Below, one piece after another: positions 17,719 to 26,135 of a stretch of DNA of 64,000 nt. Every line of letters begins with the position of its first letter. Within the stretch, counting starts at the first letter, position 1. Where the stretch lies: NCBI GenBank assembly GCA_944383455.1, contig CALWPP010000001.1, positions 62,001 through 126,000 on the forward strand, given 5' to 3'. The stretch comes from an uncultured Peptostreptococcaceae bacterium (GTDB lineage Bacteria; Bacillota; Clostridia; Peptostreptococcales; Peptostreptococcaceae). The notes under the pieces were generated by a model. It was not told the DNA's origin. It made no database searches and worked only from the letters and a program-made list of their open reading frames with translations. Both the position numbers and the translations under genes were made by a program.

Positions 17719-18701
17719 TAATTATCACCTTCAATTTTATTAATTAAAGATAAAATATATTTATCTTTTTCAAAACTATATCTAACAAAAGAATCATCAT
17801 CATTTAAATATTTAATAAAACCTTCTAATTCTTCTAAGTACGCATTTTCTATTATATTATCACTATAATTATTATCTTTATCTATGTTTTTGTATAAATT
17901 AATATTTTTAAGTAATTTTTCATTACAGTCGTATTCTTTTAAAGATTCTGGTGTACCATCCCAAAATATATGTATGTTTTCATTATACATTTCAAAACTT
18001 CTAGTAGCTTTTCTAGACACAACATCTACATTTAAAATTCCAACATTTCCATTTTTATGTTTTAACATAACAGAATAGTTATCAAAGTAATCAATATTTA
18101 AAGAACTAACTTTATTTTTTATAGTAAAAATTTCTTCAACTTCTCCAAATGTTTCAATAATCCAAGGAAGCTCTATTGCAAAAATTTCTCTACATCCATT
18201 AGTTTTTTTATCTCCAACAAAAAAATCATTATAATTTTCCCATGGATGCCAGTCTGGTAAGTACTGACCTGTATGATATCTGTAGGTTATATTTTTTTCT
18301 CTAAGTGATTTTTCTTTTATAAAATTAATTTCTTTTCTGTATAAAAATGTAGATGATAAAAATAACTTTATTCTTTTTGAATTTGCTAACGAAATAATTT
18401 CATCATATCTATCACTTACTAAATTTATCTCAGTAAAAATATTAATATTTTTATTTAAACAATTTAAAATTATTTCAGAGTGATAAATAGGATGTGTACA
18501 AACTAAAACTGCATCTAAATTTTCATTTTGTATAGCTAAATTTAAATTATCATAAGTATTTATATTAAAAATTTTCTCAACTTCTTCTCTTCTTTCTATC
18601 TTTGTATCAACACCAATAAGTTCTATATTTTTATAATTATTTTTTAAAAGTCTTATTCTTCTTTTTCCCATAGAACCAAGACCTATTACTAAAAACTTCA
18701 T
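17718..18701 (-). CDS. Gfo/Idh/MocA-family oxidoreductase (second of two)
   Basis: This 327-residue protein starts MKFLVIGLGSMGKRRIRLLK (dinucleotide-binding GxGxxG) with VLVCTHPIYHSEIILNCL. The usual EKP catalytic motif is changed to TEINLVSDRY, so the canonical Lys appears to be missing. Both this protein and its downstream neighbour share a LPDW(H/R)P motif (YHTGQYLPDWHPWENYNDFF). They may form a paired enzyme. It sits 3 bases after legG. Activity may differ from classical dehydrogenases. Function is unassigned. Confidence 0.8.
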   Translation of the reverse strand: MKFLVIGLGSMGKRRIRLLKNNYKNIELIGVDTKIERREEVEKIFNINTYDNLNLAIQNENLDAVLVCTHPIYHSEIILNCLNKNINIFTEINLVSDRYDEIISLANSKRIKLFLSSTFLYRKEINFIKEKSLREKNITYRYHTGQYLPDWHPWENYNDFFVGDKKTNGCREIFAIELPWIIETFGEVEEIFTIKNKVSSLNIDYFDNYSVMLKHKNGNVGILNVDVVSRKATRSFEMYNENIHIFWDGTPESLKEYDCNEKLLKNINLYKNIDKDNNYSDNIIENAYLEELEGFIKYLNDDDSFVRYSFEKDKYILSLINKIEGDN

Positions 18702-18704
18702 ACC

Positions 18705-19871
18705 TTAATTCTCCAAATCATAAAATTTCTTTTTTAAATCAATTTTATTATTATATAGAAAATACTTTATTTCTTCAATTATTTTTAAAGATACGTTATC
18801 TTGTTCATAAGGGTTGATAGTATCTTTTATATATTCTATAAACTCTTTACTAAGACTTTTATTTAGTGCTTCCTTTATATCTTTTTTATTTGGTTCACAG
18901 TTTATAACTGATTTTGCCTGTATTCTTCCCTTTTGTCTATCTCCAATATTTATAGTTGGAATCTTAAATGAAGGAGCTTCAACTATTCCACTTGATGAGT
19001 TTCCAATAATAACATCACAATACTTCATAGCACTAAGATATCTTAAACTTCCCATAGATGTAAATGCTACATATTTTTTAGTATCTTTACTTACAAATTC
19101 ATCTATCATTTTGTTTATTATTCTTCCATCAGTATCTGAATTTGATTTTGTAAATATAACGTTCAAATTTTTCATACTATCAAGTGCATCAAGTAAATTT
19201 TTAAACTGTTTTTCTGATGTATTATTTTCTAAAGTTACTGGATGAAAAGTTACTAAAACATATCTACTATCTAATTTAAAATTTATACTTTCCTCTAATT
19301 CTTCTTTTGATAATAATTTCATATTTTTTATATTTTCAATTCCAATAGCTCCAACATTAAATACTCTATTAGGTTGTTCTCCAAGCTGTATAACTCTATT
19401 TCTATATTCATTTGTACTTGTAAAATGTAGATAACTCATTTTAGTTATTGAGTGTCTAAAACATTCGTCAAAAGCTCCTTCTGTAGTTTCACCACCATAT
19501 AAATGCGCTATTGGTACTTTAAATATACTACAAACACTACAAATAGCAAATATTTCATATCTATCCCCTAAAACAACCACCATATCTGGCTTTAATCTTT
19601 CAATTACTTCAGAAAAACTTATCATAGCAAGACCCATACTTTTTGATATCCCAACAGATGTATCAGAACTTAAAAGCATTTCTACTTTTTCGTCTATTTT
19701 ATAGCCATCTTCTTCTATTTGTTTATATGTAAGTCCAAATTCAGGGGATAAATGCATTCCTGTAACTACAAGTTGTAATTTTAACTCTTTATCTTCGTCT
19801 ATTTTTTTTATTAAAGGTGATAATAATCCATATTCTGCACGAGTACCAGTTATAATACAAATTTTCTTCAT
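18705..19871 (-). CDS. legG: Hydrolysing NDP-sugar 2-epimerase (NeuC/LegG family)
   Basis: This 388-residue protein starts MKKICIITGTRAEYGLLSPL and carries VTGMHLSPEFGLTYKQIEED, PDMVVVLGDRYEIFA, PIAHLYGGETTEGAFDECFR and HSITKMSYLHF, all characteristic of NeuC/LegG. A GNSSSGIVEAPSFKIPTINI segment follows in the nucleotide-binding C-terminal half. It releases the 2-epimerised sugar from NDP before condensation with PEP. The 104-base gap to legI upstream holds a 21-base perfect palindrome, the only sizeable gap inside the island. The LegG reading depends on the legB/legC/ptmE context. Confidence 0.88.
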   Translation of the reverse strand: MKKICIITGTRAEYGLLSPLIKKIDEDKELKLQLVVTGMHLSPEFGLTYKQIEEDGYKIDEKVEMLLSSDTSVGISKSMGLAMISFSEVIERLKPDMVVVLGDRYEIFAICSVCSIFKVPIAHLYGGETTEGAFDECFRHSITKMSYLHFTSTNEYRNRVIQLGEQPNRVFNVGAIGIENIKNMKLLSKEELEESINFKLDSRYVLVTFHPVTLENNTSEKQFKNLLDALDSMKNLNVIFTKSNSDTDGRIINKMIDEFVSKDTKKYVAFTSMGSLRYLSAMKYCDVIIGNSSSGIVEAPSFKIPTINIGDRQKGRIQAKSVINCEPNKKDIKEALNKSLSKEFIEYIKDTINPYEQDNVSLKIIEEIKYFLYNNKIDLKKKFYDLEN

Positions 19872-19901
19872 TTTTATTCTCTCCGATTTTAATATAAATA
19901 T

Positions 19902-19922
19902 AGTGATGCAATTTGCATCACT
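19902..19922. repeat. 21-base inverted repeat between legI and legG
   Basis: AGTGATGCAA and TTGCATCACT are 10-base arms around one T. On the minus strand the stem is followed by only a broken T tract (TATATTTATATT). It could be an mRNA-stabilising, processing or weak attenuation stem rather than a full terminator. Confidence 0.7.
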
Positions 19923-19975
19923 AAAGATTAAATTCTTTCAAAATAATTTTTCTAAATTTAAGTAGTTATAGCTAA

Positions 19976-20962
19976 TTATATTAAATCATCTTCTTTATAG
20001 TCTTTTGTAGCAATAGTCCCTAATATATCATACCACTTCATAGGTGATATACCACCTGCTGGTCTTTTTACTGATATATTTTCTTCAGTTAAAATATCGC
20101 CTTTTTTTATTTCTTTATTAGCAACAATACTTTTTCTAACTATAGATATATTTTTTTTCTCTGAGGGTGACGGAGCTTTGATACCATTTCCTATAGCTTT
20201 TTCTATATTTCTTATAGATTTTACCATTTCTTTTAACTCTTGTGGCTCAAGGCTTGCTTTATGGTCTGGTCCTTCCATACTTTTATCAAGTGTAAAATGT
20301 TTTTCTATAACTTTAGCTCCCATAGCAACTGCAGCTATTGGAACTTCTATACCTAGAGTATGATCCGAATAACCAACATCAATATTAAAAGTTTCTTTTA
20401 TGGTATTCATGGCACTTAAATTTACATCCTCTATAGGTGTTGGATATTCTGTATTACAATGAAGGACAACTATATCATTATTTCCATTACTTTTTAATAT
20501 TTTTAATGCTTCACCAATTTCTTCTAAATTAGACATACCTGTTGAAAGTATAATTCTTTTATTTAATTTAGATATTTTCTCTAAGTATGGAAGATTTGTT
20601 ATTTCTCCTGATGGTATTTTAAAAATATTAATACCTAAATCATTAAGTAAATCTATACTTTCTAAGTCAAAAGGTGAGAATATACATTTTATATTTTTCT
20701 TGTTACAATAATTAATAATCTCTATATGATCAAATTTATTCAATCTATACTTTTTAGTCATATCATAAAGAGTTTCTTTATTATTTGTATTTAAAGTTTG
20801 ATATTTAGCTTTTTCCAAATTTTTTGATGTGCATTTATCTGGATTATATGTCTGAAATTTTACAGCATCTACACCAGATTCACAAGCTTTATCTATTAAT
20901 TTTTTTGCTAATTTCAAATCTCCATTGTGATTTACTCCAATTTCAGCTATTATAAAAATCAT
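19976..20962 (-). CDS. legI: Nonulosonic acid synthase (NeuB/LegI family)
   Basis: This protein of about 328 residues has IIAEIGVNHNGDLKLAKKLI, VDAVKFQTYNPD, IIDVFKIPSGE-type IFKIPSGEITNLPYL, STGMSNLEEI, VLHCNTEYPTP and DVGYSDHTLGIEVPIAAVAM. These are the TIM-barrel motifs of sialate/legionaminate synthases. A C-terminal SAF antifreeze-like domain (RKSIVANKEIKKGDILTEEN, RPAGGISP) completes it. It condenses the hexose with PEP to the nine-carbon acid. The ATG at 20977 encodes the Shine-Dalgarno GGAGAAG, so the start at 20962 is preferred. It follows the formyltransferase-like gene directly. Confidence 0.92.
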   Translation of the reverse strand: MIFIIAEIGVNHNGDLKLAKKLIDKACESGVDAVKFQTYNPDKCTSKNLEKAKYQTLNTNNKETLYDMTKKYRLNKFDHIEIINYCNKKNIKCIFSPFDLESIDLLNDLGINIFKIPSGEITNLPYLEKISKLNKRIILSTGMSNLEEIGEALKILKSNGNNDIVVLHCNTEYPTPIEDVNLSAMNTIKETFNIDVGYSDHTLGIEVPIAAVAMGAKVIEKHFTLDKSMEGPDHKASLEPQELKEMVKSIRNIEKAIGNGIKAPSPSEKKNISIVRKSIVANKEIKKGDILTEENISVKRPAGGISPMKWYDILGTIATKDYKEDDLI

Positions 20963-20976
20963 ATATTTCTTCTCCA

Positions 20977-21849
20977 TTAATTTAATATATCATTTTCTTT
21001 AATTTTATCTAAATCTCCAGAAATATATTTAAATAAAATTACATACTCATCTTTCTTTACAACTAAATTTTTATCATATTTATATATAACTTGATTATTT
21101 CTATAATTAGATACATAGTCTATAAATTTTTTATTAGTTATTATAGAACATTCTTTAACTTCAAACCTCATATCCTTAAAAACAAAATATGCATTTTGAC
21201 CCTCTATATTAAATGCTCTTATTTTTCTCATAATTAAATCTATATTATCATTAGATATAGCTATCTTATTATTAAATAAATTCCTAGTAAAATATATAGA
21301 TTTTTTATCTTTTAAACTCTTATTTAAATTAATATCTATTTTAAATCCTCTATTTTCTGCAATTTTAAATACTTCTTTTTCTAATTCAAATGATAAATTA
21401 TAAATTAATCCTAACTCTAAATCTTCTGTTATAGGAAACTCTACTCTAGATATAATATCTCCACTATCTATATCATCATTCATTATATGACATGTCGCAC
21501 CAATATTAATATTGTATAAAATAGATGCATTTATCGGATGTTTTCCTTTTATCTCTGGCAACAGTGCTGGGTGAATATTTATAAAAATCTGTTCTTTCTG
21601 TTTTTTTAAATAAGATATAGGTAATATATATGGACATCCATTTGATATAAGTATATCAAAATCTATAGATAGTATATAATTTATTAATGATTCTTTATCT
21701 TCTATAATATAATGTTTTAAATTCTTCTCTATAGATAATTTATGAAGATAAGAATTTTTAACAACAAACAGACATACTATCTCATATTTAGAGGTATCTA
21801 TACTTTTATATACATTCAATCTACTTCCTATAAAAAAAATTCTTTTCAT
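20977..21849 (-). CDS. Formyltransferase-family enzyme, probable sugar N-formyltransferase
   Basis: This 290-residue protein has the formyltransferase fold marks DILISNGCPYILPISYLKKQ, INIHPALLPEIKGKHPINAS (catalytic His in the HPALLP loop), GATCHIMNDDIDSGDIISRV (catalytic Asp) and a helical end to the catalytic domain. The C-terminal region (about 190-290) differs from methionyl-tRNA formyltransferase. Such enzymes move a formyl group from 10-formyl-THF to an amino sugar. Its place between legI and the GNAT/FemAB-like gene suggests it formylates the amino-nonulosonate precursor. That substrate is inference. Confidence 0.8.
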   Translation of the reverse strand: MKRIFFIGSRLNVYKSIDTSKYEIVCLFVVKNSYLHKLSIEKNLKHYIIEDKESLINYILSIDFDILISNGCPYILPISYLKKQKEQIFINIHPALLPEIKGKHPINASILYNINIGATCHIMNDDIDSGDIISRVEFPITEDLELGLIYNLSFELEKEVFKIAENRGFKIDINLNKSLKDKKSIYFTRNLFNNKIAISNDNIDLIMRKIRAFNIEGQNAYFVFKDMRFEVKECSIITNKKFIDYVSNYRNNQVIYKYDKNLVVKKDEYVILFKYISGDLDKIKENDILN

Positions 21850-21878
21850 TATATCTCCTTTATTAAATATTGTTTTTA

Positions 21879-22904
21879 TTATATCCTGTATTGAAAAAAT
21901 ATTTTTTGTTCTTTACCATTAATATTCTTCCATGAAGTTATAAGTTTATTATATATATGTATATTATGCACTCTATATCCTATATGAAAATCTAATAATT
22001 TTTTACTAAAATACTTTTTAAATCTAAGCAAACTATCATCACTATAAATAGTACTCCCACCACCTAAATGTAAATACTTAAACCTCATTTTCTTTGCAAA
22101 CTCTATAACACTCCAAAATAATAGATTATTGGGATATAAATTAAGATAATCTTTTTTACTACCGCCTAAATGATAGTGAATATAATTATTATCATACAAA
22201 AATATCCCACTTGCTATAGTTTTTTCTTTATAGTCAACCATAAAATTAAAATAATCTAATTTATGTATTTCATCAAAGTATTTGTCAGAAAAATAATAAT
22301 AACTATTTGCAGTTACTTTATTCATAGTTTCAATATATATTTTTTTAAAAATATTTAAATCATTATTACAATAAAATTCAAGATTATATCTATTTTTTGC
22401 TTTATTTATTTTATTCCTATTAGAACTACTTATTTCATTAATCCATATATAGTCAATATCTTTAGTCAAATCTACAACTACTGTATTTCTGTTAAAAGCT
22501 ACATTTATATTTTTTTTGAAAATATCTTTATTTTTAAATATAGGATGAAACCTTATAAACTCTGCTACTATATTATTATTTTTACAAAAATTAATAAAAC
22601 TATCTTCAAAATTATTTATAAATTCTATGTCTAAAGAATTGGATAATGGTCCACCATAGCCGTATGCTGTTTCTATATCATAATACTCATCATCTAAATC
22701 ATATCCTTCTATTTTTCTTAATAAAAATGGATAAATTGCTATTTTTTCATTATCTTCATATACAAATAACTTCCCAACTCCTTCATTATTCGCTTCATAC
22801 AATTTATAATATTCACTACGATAATAAATATCTCTCAATTTTATCGGTAATTTATCTACATATTTATTCCATAATATATTGCTAGTATCTAAAACTTTTA
22901 CCAT
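21879..22904 (-). CDS. FemAB/GNAT-like acyltransferase (BioF2/Acetyltransf_6 type)
   Basis: This 341-residue protein carries YDIETAYGYGGPLSNSLDIE, a segment starting WINEISSSNRNKINKAK, then IHYHLGGSKKDYLNLYPNNL with LFWSVIEFAKKMRFKYLHLG and GGSTIYSDDSLLRFKKYFSK. These match the double-GNAT FemAB/peptidoglycan-bridge family that moves acyl or aminoacyl groups. It lies 2 bases upstream of... the next gene, ptmE-like, on the 5' side, and before the formyltransferase. It may supply the N-acyl group that LegH normally adds, or decorate the finished sugar. I cannot tell which. Confidence 0.72.
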   Translation of the reverse strand: MVKVLDTSNILWNKYVDKLPIKLRDIYYRSEYYKLYEANNEGVGKLFVYEDNEKIAIYPFLLRKIEGYDLDDEYYDIETAYGYGGPLSNSLDIEFINNFEDSFINFCKNNNIVAEFIRFHPIFKNKDIFKKNINVAFNRNTVVVDLTKDIDYIWINEISSSNRNKINKAKNRYNLEFYCNNDLNIFKKIYIETMNKVTANSYYYFSDKYFDEIHKLDYFNFMVDYKEKTIASGIFLYDNNYIHYHLGGSKKDYLNLYPNNLLFWSVIEFAKKMRFKYLHLGGGSTIYSDDSLLRFKKYFSKKLLDFHIGYRVHNIHIYNKLITSWKNINGKEQKIFFQYRI

Positions 22905-22906
22905 AA

Positions 22907-23959
22907 TTACTCCTTTGTAATTTTATTAACCATTCTTTCCATTTCTTTAAACTCTCCCATATCAAGCCAAGAATTATCAGTAACTGGATAAGTTCCAACT
23001 TTCTTACCTTTTTTTATATAATCATCAATCAAGTAAGTTATATGAAAAAACTCATCTTTTGGTATATCATCTAAAACTTCTGGCTCTAAAATATACATTC
23101 CTGTGTTTACTAAAAAATTGTATTCTGGTTTTTCAATTGTATTTATAATGTTTCCACTATCTGATAACTCTATTACCCCATATGGTATTTTATAGTTTTT
23201 AAGTGATGTTACAACTGTTATTTTATTATTATTCTTCTTATGATATTTAAGTATATCAGAGTAATTTGCTTCTATTAAAACATCACAATTAATAACAAAA
23301 AAAGCATCTTTTATTTTATCTTTTAAAAGATTTAGACTACCACCAGTGCCTAATGGCTTATCTTCTTCAACATAATGAATATTATAACTTCTATCTAATT
23401 CATTAAAATATGCTTTTATCATATTCTTCTTATAATTTACTGTTAAATAAAAATCTTTACAACCATAATCAATAAATCTATCTATTATTCTTTCAATAAT
23501 TGGTGTATCTTCTATTGGTATAAGTGGTTTGGGAAGTATTTTAGTGTATGGGTATAGTCTAGTACCCTTACCACCAGCCATAATTACAACTGGTACATTT
23601 ATATCCTTGTAATAGTTTAACTTATCTAAAAAATTATCATTCCAAAATACTACGTCAACAACTTCTTTTTTGTTATTAAGTATCGGTATACATTCAACTG
23701 ATTTTTCCTTCATAAGTTGTTTTGATAATGATTTATCTTTTTCTAAAAGAAATATCGGATTACTATTCATAATTTTGTATACTTTTTCATCTAGGTTTCC
23801 GTTTTTAAGTATCCATCTTCTGATATCTCCATCAGTAAGTATACCTTCTAACACATTTTCTTTTGTTACTAATAGTACTTTTTTTGCAAACTTATCTAAT
23901 AACCTTATAGACTCTTTAATACTTATATCAGAGTCTATAAATAAATATTTATACCTCAA
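22907..23959 (-). CDS. ptmE: CBS-domain sugar-phosphate nucleotidylyltransferase (PtmE-like)
   Basis: This 350-residue protein has two N-terminal CBS domains (residues about 1-115; LEGILTDGDIRRWILKNGNL is typical). A nucleotidyltransferase domain follows from about 122: PVVIMAGGKGTRLYPYTKIL with PKPLIPIEDTPIIE, PLGTGGSL and FFVINCDVLIE. This architecture matches PtmE of the Campylobacter legionaminic acid route, which makes GDP-glucosamine. Its adjacency to legC and legB supports the GDP-based pathway. Nucleotide choice (GDP or other) is not provable from sequence by eye. Confidence 0.85.
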   Translation of the reverse strand: MRYKYLFIDSDISIKESIRLLDKFAKKVLLVTKENVLEGILTDGDIRRWILKNGNLDEKVYKIMNSNPIFLLEKDKSLSKQLMKEKSVECIPILNNKKEVVDVVFWNDNFLDKLNYYKDINVPVVIMAGGKGTRLYPYTKILPKPLIPIEDTPIIERIIDRFIDYGCKDFYLTVNYKKNMIKAYFNELDRSYNIHYVEEDKPLGTGGSLNLLKDKIKDAFFVINCDVLIEANYSDILKYHKKNNNKITVVTSLKNYKIPYGVIELSDSGNIINTIEKPEYNFLVNTGMYILEPEVLDDIPKDEFFHITYLIDDYIKKGKKVGTYPVTDNSWLDMGEFKEMERMVNKITKE

Positions 23960-23963
23960 AAAA

Positions 23964-25130
23964 TCACTTCATTTCTTTTAAAATAGATTTTATAACTTCT
24001 GAAACATATAACACTTCTTCTTCTTTTAAATTTGAGCTACAAGGCACATTAATTACTCTTTGACTATAATATTTAGCTTTCTCTATTTTATAAGCTTGAT
24101 TATTCTTATATGGCCTCTGCTCGTGTATAAGCCCCCATATAGGTCTTGTTTGAATGTTTTTTTCGCTTAGTCTTTTTATTAGTACATCTTTGTTTAGCCT
24201 TATATTTTTTAAAAAAAGTGAATAAAACCAGTAGTTAGGTCTTGTATCTTTATTAAAATCTAATATAAAATAGTCATCACAGTCAAGCAAAGTCTTATAC
24301 AAATTATAATTTTTAGATTTAATTCCTATAAATTCTTCTAGTTTTTCGAGTTGAGCAATACCAACAGAAGCCTGTAAGTTAGTCATTCTATAATTATAGC
24401 CTATCTCATTGTGTGTATAATATAGTTCATCATCTTTTGCTTGTGTTGATAAGTATTTGGCTTTTATTAATAGCTTATTATCAGAAGAAACTAACATACC
24501 TCCTCCACCAGTTGTTATTATCTTATTTCCATTAAAAGAGTATGCTCCAAAGTCACCAATAGTTCCTGCAAACTTACCTTTATATGTTCCCTCTTTTATA
24601 TAACTTCCCAAAGCTTCAGTTGCATCTTCTATCACTTTTAAGTTGTATTTGTTAGCTATATTTATAAGCTTTTCCATATCAACTATGTTTCCAAAAATAT
24701 GAACAACTATTATAGCTTTTATAATCTTATTAGATTTCTTATTTATTAAAATATTATTTTCAAAAATACACTCATTTTCACAAAATTCTTCTAGCTTTTC
24801 TAAATCCATATTAAGAGAATCGTCACAGTCCATAAAAATAGGTTCTGCACCTACATACCTAACAGGATTAACTGCTGCAATAAATGTAAGAGTTGGGACT
24901 ATAACTTCATCATTTTTTCCTATATTACTTAACATCAAAGCCAAATGGATAGCTGATGTACCACTTTGACAAGCAACAGCATTATCAACTTTTATGTACC
25001 TTGAAATATCTTCTTCAAATCGATTTATGTAAGAACCACCAGTTGAAACCCACTCAGTTTCAACAGCATCAGTTATATATTTAAGTTCATTTCCTTTTAA
25101 ATTTGGTACTGATAATGGTATAAATTTCAT
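23964..25130 (-). CDS. legC: PLP-dependent aminotransferase LegC type (DegT/DnrJ/EryC1)
   Basis: This 388-residue protein has IPLSVPNLKGNELKYITDAV, VACQSGTSAIHLAL, DEVIVPTLTFIAAVNPVRYV, VIEDATEALGS and the PLP Lys motif YSFNGNKIITTGGGGML. The LegC subfamily keeps ETEWVSTGG near the start. It installs the 4-amino group on the 4-keto sugar made by LegB. It overlaps nothing: 4 bases to the ptmE-like gene and 12 to legB. Start MKFIPLS is supported by an AAGGAAG Shine-Dalgarno. Confidence 0.9.
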   Translation of the reverse strand: MKFIPLSVPNLKGNELKYITDAVETEWVSTGGSYINRFEEDISRYIKVDNAVACQSGTSAIHLALMLSNIGKNDEVIVPTLTFIAAVNPVRYVGAEPIFMDCDDSLNMDLEKLEEFCENECIFENNILINKKSNKIIKAIIVVHIFGNIVDMEKLINIANKYNLKVIEDATEALGSYIKEGTYKGKFAGTIGDFGAYSFNGNKIITTGGGGMLVSSDNKLLIKAKYLSTQAKDDELYYTHNEIGYNYRMTNLQASVGIAQLEKLEEFIGIKSKNYNLYKTLLDCDDYFILDFNKDTRPNYWFYSLFLKNIRLNKDVLIKRLSEKNIQTRPIWGLIHEQRPYKNNQAYKIEKAKYYSQRVINVPCSSNLKEEEVLYVSEVIKSILKEMK

Positions 25131-25142
25131 ACTATACTTCCT

Positions 25143-26123
25143 TTATATATTATAAATATCAGATTTATATCTATCTATATTATTTCTTAAAAATTCAATA
25201 GTCTCAGCTAGTCCCTCTTTTAAAGAGTATCTAGGAGTCCAATTTGTTAATTCTTTTATTTTCTTATTTGATCCTAAAAGTCTATTCACTTCACTTTTTT
25301 CTGGTCTTAATCTTTCTTCATCACAAATTATTTTTGCATTTGGATTTATTTGATTTATAAGTTCTTGGGCTAACTCCCCAATCGATATTTCTTGTTGTGT
25401 TGCTATATTTATTTCTTCACCTATAGTTTTATCACTCTTTGCAATTTCTATAAAGCCTCTCACAGTATCTTTTACATAGTTAAAATCTCTTGTTGGTGAT
25501 AATGAACCAAGTTTTATTTCACAGGCTCCAGAAAGAAGCTGAGTAATTATAGTTGGAATGACTGCTCTTGCCGATTGTCGTGGACCATAAGTATTAAATG
25601 GCCTAACTATAGTTATTGGCATATCAAAACTTCTATAAAAAGATTCTGCTATTCTATCTGCTCCAATTTTTGTGGCAGAATAAGGTGATTGACCTTGATA
25701 TGGATGATTTTCATCTATTGGCACATATTTTGCAGTTCCATAAACTTCAGATGTAGAAGTAACTAATACTCTTTTTGTATTTAAATCTCTTGCAGCTTGA
25801 AGTATATTTAAAGTTCCTTTTATATTTGTATCAACATAAGAATCTGGAGAGTGATAACTAAAAGGAATTGCTATAAGTGCAGCTAAATGGTATACTTCAT
25901 CTATATCTTTCATAGCTTCTCTTATACCATTAGGATCTCTTATATCTCCTGAAAATATTTCTATTTTTTCTAACTTTTCTTTTGGTAATGTATCAAGCCA
26001 TCCCCAAGAATTAAACGAATTATAATAAATAAATGCACGAACTTTATAACCTTCATTAAGTAATTCTTCCACTAAATGACTTCCTATAAATCCATCTGCT
26101 CCCGTTACTAATGCTTTTTTCAT
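25143..26123 (-). CDS. legB: NDP-N-acetylglucosamine 4,6-dehydratase LegB type (SDR)
   Basis: This 326-residue extended SDR has ALVTGADGFIGSHLVEELLN (GxxGxxG), VYHLAALIAIPFSYHSPDSY, TSTSEVYGTA and the active-site YSATKIGADRIAE (YxxxK). RPFNTYGPRQSARAVIPTII and the LSPTRDFNYVKDTVRGF segment are hallmarks of LegB-type dehydratases. It starts the legionaminic-acid-type pathway. It is preceded 12 bases upstream by fliB and followed by legC. Confidence 0.92.
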   Translation of the reverse strand: MKKALVTGADGFIGSHLVEELLNEGYKVRAFIYYNSFNSWGWLDTLPKEKLEKIEIFSGDIRDPNGIREAMKDIDEVYHLAALIAIPFSYHSPDSYVDTNIKGTLNILQAARDLNTKRVLVTSTSEVYGTAKYVPIDENHPYQGQSPYSATKIGADRIAESFYRSFDMPITIVRPFNTYGPRQSARAVIPTIITQLLSGACEIKLGSLSPTRDFNYVKDTVRGFIEIAKSDKTIGEEINIATQQEISIGELAQELINQINPNAKIICDEERLRPEKSEVNRLLGSNKKIKELTNWTPRYSLKEGLAETIEFLRNNIDRYKSDIYNI

Positions 26124-26135
26124 ATTATCTCCTAT

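Noticed and set aside
18814..19245. 143-codon plus-strand open frame opposite legG
   Set aside because: Hydrophobic shadow of legG with no start signal.
20977..21849. Methionyl-tRNA formyltransferase (fmt)
   Set aside because: The tRNA-binding C-terminal domain is not recognisable and the gene is embedded in sugar-nucleotide genes; a sugar formyltransferase fits better.
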